From: Pollenia angustigena
Lineage: Eukaryota; Arthropoda; Insecta; Diptera; Polleniidae
DNA: 64,000 nucleotides
Direction of reading: 5' to 3'
NCBI GenBank assembly: GCA_930367215.1
Contig: OV884060.1
Coordinates: forward strand, 208,137,253-208,201,252
Both the position numbers and the translations under genes were made by a program. The notes below the pieces were generated by a model that was not told the origin of the DNA, searched no databases, and worked only from the letters and a program-made list of their open reading frames with translations. This document shows positions 1 to 9,460 of the stretch, one piece after another (within the stretch, counting starts at the first letter, position 1; each line of letters starts with the position of its first letter).

Positions 1-490
1 AAGATTTGGGGCCTCGGTGTAATTTTTGCAAAAAAAAAGTGATAATTTTCTCAGGCTCATATCTTGCAAACCGTTCAGAATTTTGATTTACCCTCTGAGA
101 CAAAGTTGTAGCTCTTGCCATAAAGAACCACAACATAAAAACATATAAAATCAAAAAAATTTCATCTTCAAAATCAAAATCGCAAAAAACTTTAAAAAAT
201 TCGATTTTTTTTAATTTTTTTCCCCCTGTTCTGGTTCATAGGTAGCAAGCCGCTCAAAATTGAAGGAATCAACCAACTACAAAAATGTTTTTAACGATCA
301 TTTCTGAAATAATACCGAACATAGAAATTAAATATTTTTCATAACGCAATCATTAACAAAATTGTTTTTAGCAGAGAGCAAAAAAGTAGTGCTTCCAAGT
401 GGGAATTCGCCATATAAAAATCATGCCTCATGTAAGCAGGTTTGTAAGGGGGAATTGTGCTTCTCTCCCTTACAAAACTGCTTACCAGTA
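1..490. other. AT-rich sequence without recognised gene
   Basis: No open frame or recognised element. At about 432-490 the motif GCAGGTTTGTAAGGG and its near inverse form a short hairpin. The same motif bounds the repeats at 47.8 and 55.06 kb, so this may be a worn fragment of that family. Confidence 0.4.
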
Positions 491-767
491 AGTCTGTGTT
501 CATATGGCTCATGTCTTATTGACAAGATTGCTACTTTATAGGCGAGAGCGACGAGGGGAAAAGAAACGCGTACACAGATGCATGTACTGTCTTTACGTTT
601 TGCTTTCTTATTCGTTGTTTAATTTTGTTTTTGTTTTCAATATCAAATAAAACAAAATAAAAAACATGGCGTCAACATGACATGAATCATTTGAACGCCA
701 ATTCATGTTCAAAGAAGAAAAAGGAAGAATCTTGTCAATAAGAAATAAGCCGTATAAACACAGACTA
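491..767. mobile_element. MITE-like inverted-repeat element, ~277 bp
   Basis: The outer ~42 bp at 491-534 reads AGTCTGTGTTCATATGG and continues to TCTTATTGACAAGATT. The reverse complement of 726-767 matches it with few differences (AGTCTGTGTTTATACGG, then TCTTATTGACAAGATT). The interior has no coding potential. The layout is that of a non-autonomous TIR element; superfamily unknown and no clear target duplication. Confidence 0.5.
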
Positions 768-1582
768 AGCTCCATTTTTTACTGGGACCATATTTGTAAT
801 ACGATAATATTTTCTGGATAATTTTTGTTTTTACTTGGCATAACTTTAATTCAATTTGTGTGTGTTTTTAAAGATTCACTGTGGCAGTATAGTTCGTACT
901 TATGTATGTATAGGTATATGTATGTAGGTATGCATGCGCCTATGCATATCTGTATTGTTATTTAATCATTCATTCTGTACTTTGTAAAGACTTTTGAACT
1001 GTCAATTAATTTAAAATAATGATTTTTGCATTGATTTACATATAAAGATAACAAAACCTTTCTTTTAAATTTTATCTTTGAATAAAATCTTAACAACATC
1101 TTTAGTGTTATTAAAATAAAAAAAAATCGATTTATAACGGAAAAATCCTTTTTAACTAATTAATTAATTAAACATTAACCTTAACTTGTGTTGTATATTC
1201 TGTAAAATGAGACATTCTTATTTAGAGTTTGATTTTAATAGTTTTGTTTGTTTTTATTTGGAATAAGAAGAACAAGAAGGGGAGTTAATACGGAAGTAAT
1301 TGAAGATGTATGTTGTACTGCGGTACTTGCATGTTGTTGTTTTATTTATGATACACATATGTACCTACATACATACATAGTATGTATATTAACATGAATG
1401 TAAGTATGAAGGTACAAGAATATGGAGAATTATACCTAAACCGATTTGGTTAATTTTCACTTCCAGTGTTCTACTAAGTTTACTTAAGATGAAAGTAGAA
1501 AAATACAGTTTATAGATTATAAAGCCATGTCATCAATCAACATCTTTCTTCATCTTTTAAAGATGTTCCTATCTCATGTTAT
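768..1582. other. Unique-looking AT-rich spacer
   Basis: No gene or interspersed element recognised. It contains short TATG/TACA-type microsatellite tracts near 900-935 and 1360-1385 and poly-A/T runs, as in fly introns or intergenic DNA. Confidence 0.4.
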
Positions 1583-3175
1583 TATACCCTCCACCAGCAT
1601 TAGTTGTGAAGAGGGTATACTAAGTTTGTCATTCCTTATGAAACGTTTTTATTATTCATCTTAGACCCCATAAAGTACATATATTCTGGGTCCTTGAGTA
1701 ACTCTAATTCGATTAAGCCATGTCCGTCTGTCTGTCCGTCTGTTGAAAACACGCTCACTTTCGAAAAACTCAAAAGAAATAAACAAACTTGGTGTCAAAA
1801 TGTGGAACCACCACCTAAAAAAATTGATAATTTTGTTAAAAAAACTAACATAAATGGTGGAAAAATGCACAGAATGATATAAAATTTGGAAAAATTCGTT
1901 TTATTCGCTGTAAAATTTCGTGAAGATCGGTTCATAATTTACCCTAGGCCCCATACAAGCCCTACTCCAGGAAAACAGTATAAAACGACTAAAACCCTAA
2001 TTAACAATGGTATCATAACAAATTATGGCAATTCAAAGTTTAATAGGACTAGAAATGACAATGTAAAGTTTCGTGAAGATCGGTCCATAATTTACCCTAG
2101 GCCCCATATAAACCCTACTCCCGGAAAACAGTTAACCGTAATAAACAATGCTATCATAAAAGAAATTGGTACTTCACAGTTTTGTAGGACTAGAAATGAC
2201 ACTGTGAAATTTCGTAAAGATCAGTCCATAATTTACCATAGGCATCATATAAAGCCCACTCTGGTAAAATAATTTAATACGCCTAAAACCGTAGCAGATG
2301 TAGATATTGCGGTGAACTTTCTTCCAGCTTAGCTTCATATGGCCAACAAAAAATGTTATGTTAAAAGTCCATAATTTACCTTAGTTCCGATTTTAGCAGC
2401 CTTCTGAAATTCACTGCAAACGCTAAAACTAATTGCACCTCTAATTGCACCTTCTGTATTCTGCAGAATTTTGATAGCTTACCATGACTGCAATATAGAT
2501 TGCCTTCCTGAAAATCATTTAAGTTCGGCTTAAACTGTTACGAATTATGATATTTTACTCAAGGTAGTAAAAATTGCTAAAAAAAAAAAGTCATAAAACT
2601 TTCTGATTGTCGGTCAATATTTTAATATATGTCTAAACCTCAACCAATTTTAATGCAAATGTCTGTTTTTTCTAAAAATAATAATAACACTGTACAACAC
2701 AAAAAAAAAACAAGCTCCGGCATATAAATTTTGAAAGAAAAATCCCTGTTTTAAAGGTGTTATTTGCTCTTTTTTAAAAGAAGGACAAAAAAGACCCATA
2801 ACTTGAGGAGTTGGAGGGTTAACATATTCTACAAAAATGTTCTCCGTAACGTTCTACATAAATTTGCTGAACACATTTTATACCTAAAATGTAAGGGTCG
2901 CATCGTTTCTTATGCCGATTAACAATAAGAATATGCCAAGGCTGGGAAACTTTAACCCGCCCTCAAATTAAATTCAGATGTAAACTTCCAAAACGCCGAT
3001 ACACGTGTCTTTTTTTTTTTTTTGTCTCCTCTATCAAAATTTTTAGGCCGGACCTTGTTTCTTGGAAAAAAATTGATTTTGTTGTACAGTGTAATAAATA
3101 GACTTCATACAGATATTACTCTTTAAACATTCGAACTGTCGGTGGAGGGTATCAAAGATTCGGCACAGTGACTTG
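1583..3175 (-). mobile_element. DINE-1/INE-1-like (Helentron-related) element, copy 1
   Basis: Begins at TATACCCTCCACCAGC and carries the GTCCGTCTGTCTGTCCGTCT tract and CATAAAGTACATATATTCTG, both hallmarks of Drosophila INE-1/DINE-1. It ends near 3175 with a hairpin region related to GTGCCGAATCTTTGATACCC. The same sequence recurs in opposite orientation at 27053-28877. Between the ends lie three copies of a unit around TTTCGTGAAGATCGGTCCAT, starting near 1916, 2069 and 2210 (spacing 153 and 141 bp); internal tandem repeats are typical of this class. The 128-codon open frame at 1886-2272 is a by-product of these repeats. DINE-1 elements are non-autonomous and rely on Helentron Rep/helicase proteins, none of which is encoded here. 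Family assignment is inference from recognised motifs. Confidence 0.7.
1916..2272 (+). repeat. Internal ~141-153 bp repeats of DINE-like element
   Basis: Three imperfect units share TTTCGTGAAGATCGG, CATAATTTACCCTAGGCCCC and TATCATAA with AGAAATGAC spacing blocks. Related units occur in the second copy at about 27540-27900 and 28240-28450. Confidence 0.75.
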
Positions 3176-4061
3176 CTAGTGGACACACGGCTTAAGAAAG
3201 TTGCAAAAAGTAAAAGTTTTTGGGTAAAATAGAGATTTATGTCGAAAAATTAGAAATAGTTGTGTTTTTTTTTTGCTTATATCTGAGCCAATTGAGGACT
3301 GGTCTGTCCAACTGGGAATTTTCGGGATCTGATTTTTTGAAATCATTAATCCAGGGATTTGCGAAAACCAGTCCCGATTGGCATCCCTAATTGGAAGCCA
3401 ATATTGAAGCCACCATTAACGCCATAAAGCTAGATTTATAGGAAAAAGTAGTCCTAAATTGAACTTATCGAATGGTCATGTAACTCAAAGACGCAGCGGA
3501 TTTTTGAGTATCGGTATCGTATCGGGAAAAAGGCGTATCATTACCTCCTTCATTTTAAGATCTCATGCAGCTAAAAAAAAAACACCCTAAATAAGATTCG
3601 GCACAGCCAAATATTGTACATTTACTGGTTTTATTTCATTTATGTATGTTGGTACCCATTCCCCCTGAAAACTATTCCTTAATTTTCCTACAACTTTTTT
3701 GTTGCTTTTGCGATCAACATTAAGTATATGTTTGTATGCATATGTATATATATGTTTGTCTGTCTAGTTATTATTTATTCGCTACTCAACTCTACTCGCT
3801 TTTTTATTGTAGTTGTTGTAGTTTTTTGTTTTCTTGTTTAAAAATAAAAAAGAGTGGCTGGCGGTTGTCGCAGCAACTGCGATATAACAAGCAACGCAAC
3901 ACTTTTTTTTAATTTTTTTGATTTTGTTGTTGTTAAGTTTTTTCTGTATTAAAATTTATTGTCACTTTAAAACATTGCTAAAAACAAATAAACCAACAAT
4001 ATACATACAACACGTTATGAAGGTACATACATACATTCATTAATATGTACGTACCCTGAAG
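3176..4061. other. AT-rich spacer, no gene
   Basis: No coding or structured feature beyond homopolymer runs, a TATG/TATA tract near 3722-3760 and CAACAACA-type tracts. A block at 3290-3390 (CCAATTGAGGACTGG to CCAGTCCCGATTGG) has a weak inverted relationship and may be an old MITE scrap. Confidence 0.35.
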
Positions 4062-4254
4062 GAAAGACGACAACATTAAAAAGCGTTAAATATTTCATAG
4101 AAAATTATGAAAACTTGAAACCAATAACGCGTATATTATATTTTTGAGTAGTTGTCCACATTTTTGTTGGTTAAATAAAAATCAAACAAAAATATTAATT
4201 GAATCAGTAAAAAAAAGTTTAGAAATTAAAAATATAATAATTTTTTCTGTGTGG
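4062..4254 (-). mobile_element. Fragment of the CACAGAAAAAATTATT TIR element
   Basis: GTTGTCCACATTTTTGTTGG, the following AAATAAAAATCAAACAAAAA and the terminal TTTTTTCTGTG match the left ~260 bp of the complete element at 37344-38362, inverted. Only one end is present, so it is a truncated or deleted copy. The short open frame at 4144-4365 is incidental. Confidence 0.65.
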
Positions 4255-5175
4255 TCTCCAAGTCACGAGTTTTGTCGACTATTTTGGGGCCTTTTTGACG
4301 ACATTGTCTACAAAGAATCTACACTTTTATATTTGCCTTTAATAAGAAAAAAAGTTTTGTTATGAATTCGTTTTTTTTTTTTTTAATAAATTAATTATAT
4401 GTTAACTACTTAAAAAAGTACCAAAAGTGTAGACTAGATTTTCTAAAATGTACTAGTGATTCTCTAATTGCAATGCCTACATATGGTCCCAAAAGAACTA
4501 CCTGGTCTGGTCAATAGTACCAACATCAGTAATAGATTTCCAATGATACGCATATGTTAAATGTGTATAGTAAATAACATTGTCTGGGGTATAATAAGTC
4601 CCTAGTACTGGTGATTGTATCAGTATTGAATCAGTACAGATTCACTAGTGACATTTCCTACAGGGTATGTACATATATACGTTCAAACATTTTTTTTTTA
4701 TAAAAACAGTGAACACAATTCGAGTGAATTTATTGAAACGAGTCAAATTGTAATTGAAACCGAAGCATCTAAACGACTAACTAAAAATTCACACAAAAAA
4801 ACAAAAAACCAATCAACTGAACAAACAACAACATCAATTAAATAAAAGACAGACAGTGCAACACAGAGTGCACAAAACTCCAACATTGTATTTAAAGATT
4901 TATGTTTTGTTTTTTTTTTTTTTTTTAATAATTATTTCGTAGGAATAATATGACAACAAAAACAATAAGCAATTATAACAACATGAAGGGGCTTTTTTTA
5001 GCACTATTTTATGAGAAAAACGTTTAAACCCAGTTGGTCGACGATTTATCGAGAAAGTTTTTGGTTTTGAAGAAGAATCTTAGCGACTATATAAATGGCG
5101 ACATTCTTGAATTTGTCGGCTATAGCGCCCGTTTGGTAACAAGAAAAGCGATGTAGTAAAGGTTATATACCTACC
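4255..5175. other. AT-rich spacer, no gene
   Basis: Homopolymer-rich and unique-looking. Short frames at 4648-4845 and 5211-5432 show no domain and lie in low-complexity or inverted-repeat DNA. Confidence 0.35.
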
Positions 5176-5667
5176 AGTGTTCGAAAATAAACACTAAATA
5201 TCGCTCCTTAGTGTACGGTTCGAGCCGAACATTATATAGTGTTCTGTTCTTCGTCAAAAAACAGAACAATTGTAGCGATACTGTAGACAAACATTATATT
5301 TTAATGTTCTATAATGTTTCTTTTTTATGTTTTGTTTGTGTAAAATTATTTCGCTGGCTTTTTTTCGTATGTATATTTTATTTTTGTAAAAAATGTCTGG
5401 TTTTTTTATCAGCCAAAATCGACGAACATTAACGAACCGAACAAATTGAAGTTTGTGGTTTAAAAAAAAACCGAACGAAATTTAATGTTCTCATCTTTTG
5501 TTGCGTTTAATAAAGACAGTATTTTTTTTTGTGTTCGAAAGATTACTATCAGGGAAACGTTATTTTTTTAATGATTTTCTACACAAACACTATTAGAGTT
5601 TGTGTTTTCCACAAATCTACCGAACCGAACACTAAAGAGCGATATGTAGTGTTTATTTTAGAACACT
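5176..5667. mobile_element. Foldback/TIR element, ~492 bp
   Basis: The left end AGTGTTCGAAAATAAACACT continues through TATCGCTCCTTAGTGTACGG. The right end (about 5620-5667) is its reverse complement with a few mismatches, so the terminal inverted repeats are about 48 bp. The centre is T-rich and non-coding. Related sequence (GTAGTGTTCT, AACAGAACAATTGTAG, ACTACACAAACACTATTA) lies scattered at 60120-60170 and 60985-61003, suggesting another degraded copy. Superfamily not determined. Confidence 0.7.
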
Positions 5668-5867
5668 GCTCAACATCTGCTTAAATCGATCGGTTTTCAT
5701 TACATATTTAAATATCAATCAAGAATTTAAAAAGCATATGATTTGTTGAAAACGATCAAATTTGACTTGGTTAATTTAAAAAACTTTTTACATTTTTATT
5801 GTTTTTTTTTTTTCTTTTTTTTTTTAATTTTTCAAAATATATTTAAAGTAAAAAAGTAAATGTAGGG

Positions 5868-6350
5868 GGATGTAAGAAAAGATAAACTCACTGTTTATTG
5901 TTGGTGTTTTGTTAAAGCTTTGATATTGTTACAAGTAAGACTTAGAGTGTTTATAACTCTTATTCGCTTAAGGTTTTATTTGTTTAATATTTTTGGATTT
6001 TCTAAAATCTTTGGAAAAGGTTTCCTGATGAGCTGGTGTAAGCAACCGGCGAAATGCGCATAGAGGCTTGCTTTCCCTCAACAATAAATTTCAGTGTATT
6101 TATCAAATATGAAAAACTGGGAATTTAGCACGTCATACGAAGATCGTATTGATAATAAACTTTTTATTCCCGAAAATAACTTTGATGAGAACAGTTTTAT
6201 TTGTATAATATTTTTAGCTTTTCCAAAATCTTTGGAAAAAGGTTTCCCGATGATCTGGCCTAAGCAACCAGTGAAATACGCATAGGAACTAGCTAATCCC
6301 CCCAAAAATTTATTTCATCGTATTTATCAAAAATAAAAATTGGCAACTTA
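5868..6350. repeat. Family F foldback-type repeat, tandem partial copies
   Basis: Two direct copies about 215 bp apart (starting near 6017 and 6232) share TTTCCTGATGAGCTGG / TTTCCCGATGATCTGG, CTAAGCAACCAGTGAAAT, GCGCATAG and AAAACTGGGAATTTAGCAC. The same sequence makes the arms of the foldback at 7912-9135 and recurs at 42640-43420. Minus-strand frames with YAHFTGCLGQ-like peptides are translations of this repeat, not a gene. Confidence 0.65.
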
Positions 6351-6410
6351 GCACATCATAATTAATGGATATAAAAATTTTGTATTACCGAAAAAAACTT
6401 GTATATTAAA

Positions 6411-7013
6411 AATAATTAGTATTGTGGTTATTTTGTTGAACTATTTATGGTTTTAATCCAAATTTTTAATATTTCTAATTGGGCTTAAGTTCATCAAATT
6501 CAATTTTCATTAAATTATTTTTATGAAGAAAGAAATTTTACAACATGAAATTAATTAAATTTTACTGATAATTTTTCATTCTTGACTGAAGCTGGGCTCG
6601 AACCCAGGCGTTTTTTACGGACAGGTTACCCTTACTTGTTTCGATTGGAACCACTCAATCTCTTCAGAGGGCTTGCCGTTTAACACTTGCAGCCATCGAC
6701 GACTGCTGACTTCAATAGTCAAACATCAATCCTTAAACCAAATAGTATTTAACCTTTGGTAGATCGAAATTTGCTTTGAATGATTATCTATTTTAGTTTA
6801 TTTGACATGTTTTTCCTTACTTCTGTTTTTTCGTACTTTTGTTAAGAATTCTCCTTGAACATATTTTGTATTGTTTTTAATTTTTTGTCTTTCTTGTTGA
6901 CCTTTTTTAGCACAACTTGAAGGACAAATGCAAACATAGAGCTCGTGCCCTAGCTTTAACAATAATTAGTATTGTGGTTATTTTGTTGAACTTTTTATGG
7001 TTTTAAATCCATT
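6411..7013. repeat. Segment flanked by ~50 bp direct repeats
   Basis: AATAATTAGTATTGTGGTTA with ~30 bp of following sequence occurs at 6411 and again at 6961, with a third copy at 62824. The first two bracket about 500 bp that holds the tRNA-like unit at 6586-6680. The repeats lack TG..CA ends and primer-binding or polypurine signals, so these are not recognisable LTRs. They may be ends or sub-repeats of an unclassified element. Confidence 0.5.
6586..6680 (-). ncRNA. tRNA-like sequence (SINE/tRNA relic)
   Basis: On the minus strand CCTGGGTTCGAGCCCAGG forms a strong T-arm with a B-box core GGTTCGAGCCC. Upstream, GATTGAGTGGTTCCAATC gives a D-arm-like stem-loop with A-box character, CGT..ACG could be an extra arm, and CTGAAG/CTTCAG could pair as an acceptor stem. 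The anticodon arm is poor. It is more likely a tRNA-derived SINE head or a decayed class II tRNA than a working gene. Confidence 0.4.
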
Positions 7014-7540
7014 ATATTAAAAGTAATATATCGATCCAAGTCTTTACAAGGTATTCAAAGCATTCCTTTAAATACTGTATTCAATAAAAACAAAAACAAC
7101 AGATTACAGGTATTAAAATATGACAATGTTTATTTGAACTGACACGATATGCTCTCACTGTTTTGAATGTTTGATGTGATTTGCTTATTTAAAAATATCC
7201 ATATTTACATTCGCATCCACATTTTTCGATTATACACTGCGAATCACTTAAAAAAGGAATTAAATTTTAAAGTATTTAAAAAGGAAAAAAAAAATTATCT
7301 CCCTGCACATCAGGTTTACAAGTAAAATTATATTGGTAAAATTATACTCATAATTTAGGTGGTTTGCAGTGTGTTATCTATATTTTAAATATGGGCCTGT
7401 TCAGAAATGCATCACTGCGCTGCATCCTGTGATTAGTTTGGCATCCGGTCACTAATTCAGTGTTATGATTTCATATTGAAACTTTCGGAAGTTTTTAATC
7501 AAAATTGTTTTCATAGCCTGTCATTTATTAATTGATTTAA
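7014..7540. other. AT-rich spacer, no gene
   Basis: No coding frame or inverted-repeat element recognised. Confidence 0.35.
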
Positions 7541-7683
7541 GTCTGGGTTCACACTATGAAAGTTTTCTTTCAGAAAATCTGAGTTTATTGGTGAGAGGGG
7601 AGAGAATAAAAGCATGTTCTCTTCCCCTCTCACCAATAAACTCGGACTTTCTGAAAGAAAACTTTCATAGTGTGATCCCAGAC
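7541..7683. mobile_element. Family A palindromic MITE, 143 bp
   Basis: A nearly perfect palindrome from GTCTGGGTTCACACTATG to its inverse ending ..GATCCCAGAC. The arms include TTTCTTTCAGAAAATCTGAG and GGTGAGAGGGG, with a short central spacer. An equally long copy (143 bp) sits inside the mariner remnant at 30538-30680. It has no coding capacity and would need a transposase in trans. Its flanks (TAA left, TTA right) do not give a clean duplication here. Confidence 0.85.
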
Positions 7684-7802
7684 TTATTAAGCATGTTATC
7701 AGAACACCCTGTTATTTGAGTTACTGTGTTGCAAGAGGGACGCCTGTATATGTACATACGATTAGACGGACAAATTTTTGGGAATTTACTAGTATGTTCA
7801 TA

Positions 7803-7870
7803 TTAGTGCTGGGATACTATCGATGTTTATCGATAGTTCAGATTTCACTATCGATATTACTATCGACTGA
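7803..7870 (+). repeat. TATCGATA-rich repeat, copy 1
   Basis: TAGTGCTGGGATACTATCGA followed by several ATCGATAG motifs. An inverted copy lies at 11225-11297 (ATCGATAGTTTCCTAGCACT). TATCGATA is the known DRE/DREF and BEAF-32 recognition core in Drosophila. Any regulatory role here is inference; the matching ends mean it is first of all a dispersed repeat. Confidence 0.55.
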
Positions 7871-8050
7871 ATGTTTCTACATAAGTAGGAAAAAAATAAA
7901 TTTTTTGTTTTAAAAGATTTTGTTATTCGTGCTTAATTCCCAATTTTTATTCTTGATAAAAACACAAAATTTATTGTTGATGGGCATTTCACTGGTTGCT
8001 TAAGCCAGATCGTCAGGAAACTTCATCCATTAAAATTTTAGAAAAACTAA

Positions 8051-8422
8051 GGCCCGTTTTCATAACTTATGCTGGGTACAAACAATGCAACCTACATGCA
8101 ATCTGTTTCAATGCAACCTCAAAATATCAAAGCGTTTTGATGTTGATGCAATCTAGAATGAATGAAAATGAATTTAATTCACTAGATTGCGTAAACGCGT
8201 TGCATAGTGTGTACCCAGCATTACTGATAGCTAAAAGTAGACTTTAACCGGCCTATTAAAAGTGCTCCATTATTAAATCTTTTCTTTAACATAAAGTCAG
8301 CGATAAAGTAGATTAAGGTTCATCCTACCTGGTAGGTTAAAGTAAATACGTAATAGTGGAGCACTTTTTATACGGCCGACAAAATCCTACCTTTAGCTAT
8401 CGGTACGTTGTGAAAACGCGCC
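8051..8422. mobile_element. Family B MITE, left-arm copy, with 3 bp TSD
   Basis: Starts GGCCCGTTTTCATAACTTA and ends ..GTTGTGAAAACGCGCC. The flanking TAA at 8048-8050 and 8423-8425 fits a 3 bp target duplication. Interrupted by family C MITE 8070-8220; without it and its duplication the element is about 218 bp. The uninterrupted copy is 8740-8958. TAA/TTA duplications suggest PIF/Harbinger ancestry (inference). Confidence 0.8.
8070..8220. mobile_element. Family C palindromic MITE nested in family B, 151 bp
   Basis: TGCTGGGTACAAACAATGCA .. TGCATAGTGTGTACCCAGCA, flanked by TTA at 8067-8069 and 8221-8223. The family B copy at 8740 reads ACAACTTACCGATAG without the insert, giving a direct empty-site comparison and confirming a 3 bp TTA target duplication. 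Non-coding; the 83-codon open frame at 7996-8247 merely spans it. Confidence 0.85.
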
Positions 8423-8739
8423 TAAAGATATTAAACCAAATAAAACTTTTAAACGTATAAGAATTATAAGCAACAGTTCTACTTGTTACAATATCAAAGT
8501 TTAAACAAAAACATCAACAATAAAGAGTGAGTTTATCTCTTCCTACATTCCCCACTACAATTGATTGGAATTCTTCCAACATTAATTGTAGTTGTAAGTA
8601 GGTTAAATAGGTTTCTTAATAAGAGATAAACTCACTGTTTATTGTCGATGTTTTTGTTTAAACTTTGATATTGTAACAAGTAGAACTGTTGCTTATAATT
8701 CTTATACGTTTAAAAGTTTTATTTGGTTTAATATCTTTA

Positions 8740-8958
8740 GGCCCGTTTTCACAACTTACCGATAGCTAAAAGTAGACTTTAACCGCCCGTATAAAAAGTG
8801 TTCCATTATTAAAACTTTACTTTAACCCAACGTGAGCGATAAAGTGGATTAAGGTTCATTCTTCCTGGTAGGTTAAAGTAAAGTTGTAATAATGGAATAA
8901 TTTTTTTACGGCCGACAGAATCCTACCTTTAGCTATCGGTAAGTTGTGAAAACGGGCC
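8740..8958. mobile_element. Family B MITE, right-arm copy, 219 bp
   Basis: GGCCCGTTTTCACAACTTAC .. GTAAGTTGTGAAAACGGGCC with TTA at 8737-8739 and 8959-8961. The family F copy near 43236 reads ATATCTTTAGTTTTTC with no insertion, so the 3 bp TTA duplication is supported by an empty site. Internal order (CTAAAAGTAGACTTTAACC first, TACGGCCGACA last) is the same as in the left-arm copy. Confidence 0.85.
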
Positions 8959-9208
8959 TTAGTTTTTCTAAAATGTTTATGGATGAAGTTTACTGACGAT
9001 CTGGCCTGGCCTAAGCAACCAGTGAAATGCGCATAGGAATAGCTTATCCCATCAACAATCAATTTTGTGTTTTTATCAAGAATAAAAATTGGGAATTAAG
9101 CACGAATAACAAAATCTTTTCAATTAAAATTTTGTATTCCCAAAAATTTCTTTGATAATAAATTTTTTGTGAAAACAAGCATATCTAGTGGACAGTTTCT
9201 CCTGTTAT

Positions 9209-9415
9209 TTAATATTTTACCGGCAACTGAAAAGCACCTTTCTGATGAGCCGAAGTAGCAGGGTCAATAAGACATTTAATTGCAATTTTAGATAATGTTC
9301 TAAATTGGTTTTGATTCTTCAACCAAAAGGTAGTCGGTCTAGAGGACTTTTCCTCCAATGATCGTTCATTGTATTTATACTCATACTCGCAATTGCATAT
9401 GCATTTTTTTAACAT
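9209..9415 (-). pseudogene. hAT transposase C-terminal remnant
   Basis: The minus frame (68 residues) contains FWLKNQNQFRTLSKIAIKCL then IDPATSA. This resembles the hAT dimerisation region, whose known pattern is a Trp-rich W..n...FP.Ls..A...L.ipatSa.SER.FS. The expected SER.FS is degenerate here (HQKGAFQ) and the frame stops soon after. Nothing upstream on the minus strand looks like the RNase H-like DDE core, so only about 60 codons survive. It lies just right of the family F foldback, with no recognisable hAT ends around it. hAT transposases cut and paste DNA with 8 bp duplications; this copy cannot act. Identification rests on motif memory, not a search. Confidence 0.55.
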
Positions 9416-9460
9416 TACAAAAATATTTGAAATTTCAGTCTCTATGTAAACATATGTATA

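Larger units (their letters stand above)
7912..9135. mobile_element. Family F foldback element with nested MITEs
   Basis: The left arm (about 7912-8545) and right arm (about 8590-9135) are inverted copies. Both contain AAAGATTTTGTTATTCGTGC, TTCACTGGTTGCTTA, ATATTAAACCAAATAAAACT, CAGTTCTACTTGTTACAATA and AGAGTGAGTTTATCTCTT or its inverse, around a short unique centre. The right arm keeps ATAAGCTATTCCTATGC, which the left arm has lost. Each arm carries a family B MITE at the mirror position. Without insertions the element would be about 630 bp. No coding sequence; a related, non-inverted arrangement is at 42640-43420. Confidence 0.8.

Noticed and set aside
1886..2272. 128-codon frame with internal peptide repeats
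   Set aside because: The peptide repeats follow the 141-153 bp DNA repeats of the DINE-like element; the inverse copy at 27.5-28.5 kb is interrupted, so no selected protein.
6411..7013. LTR retrotransposon or solo LTR pair
   Set aside because: Direct repeats are only ~50 bp, lack TG..CA ends, and there is no primer-binding site, polypurine tract or gag/pol.
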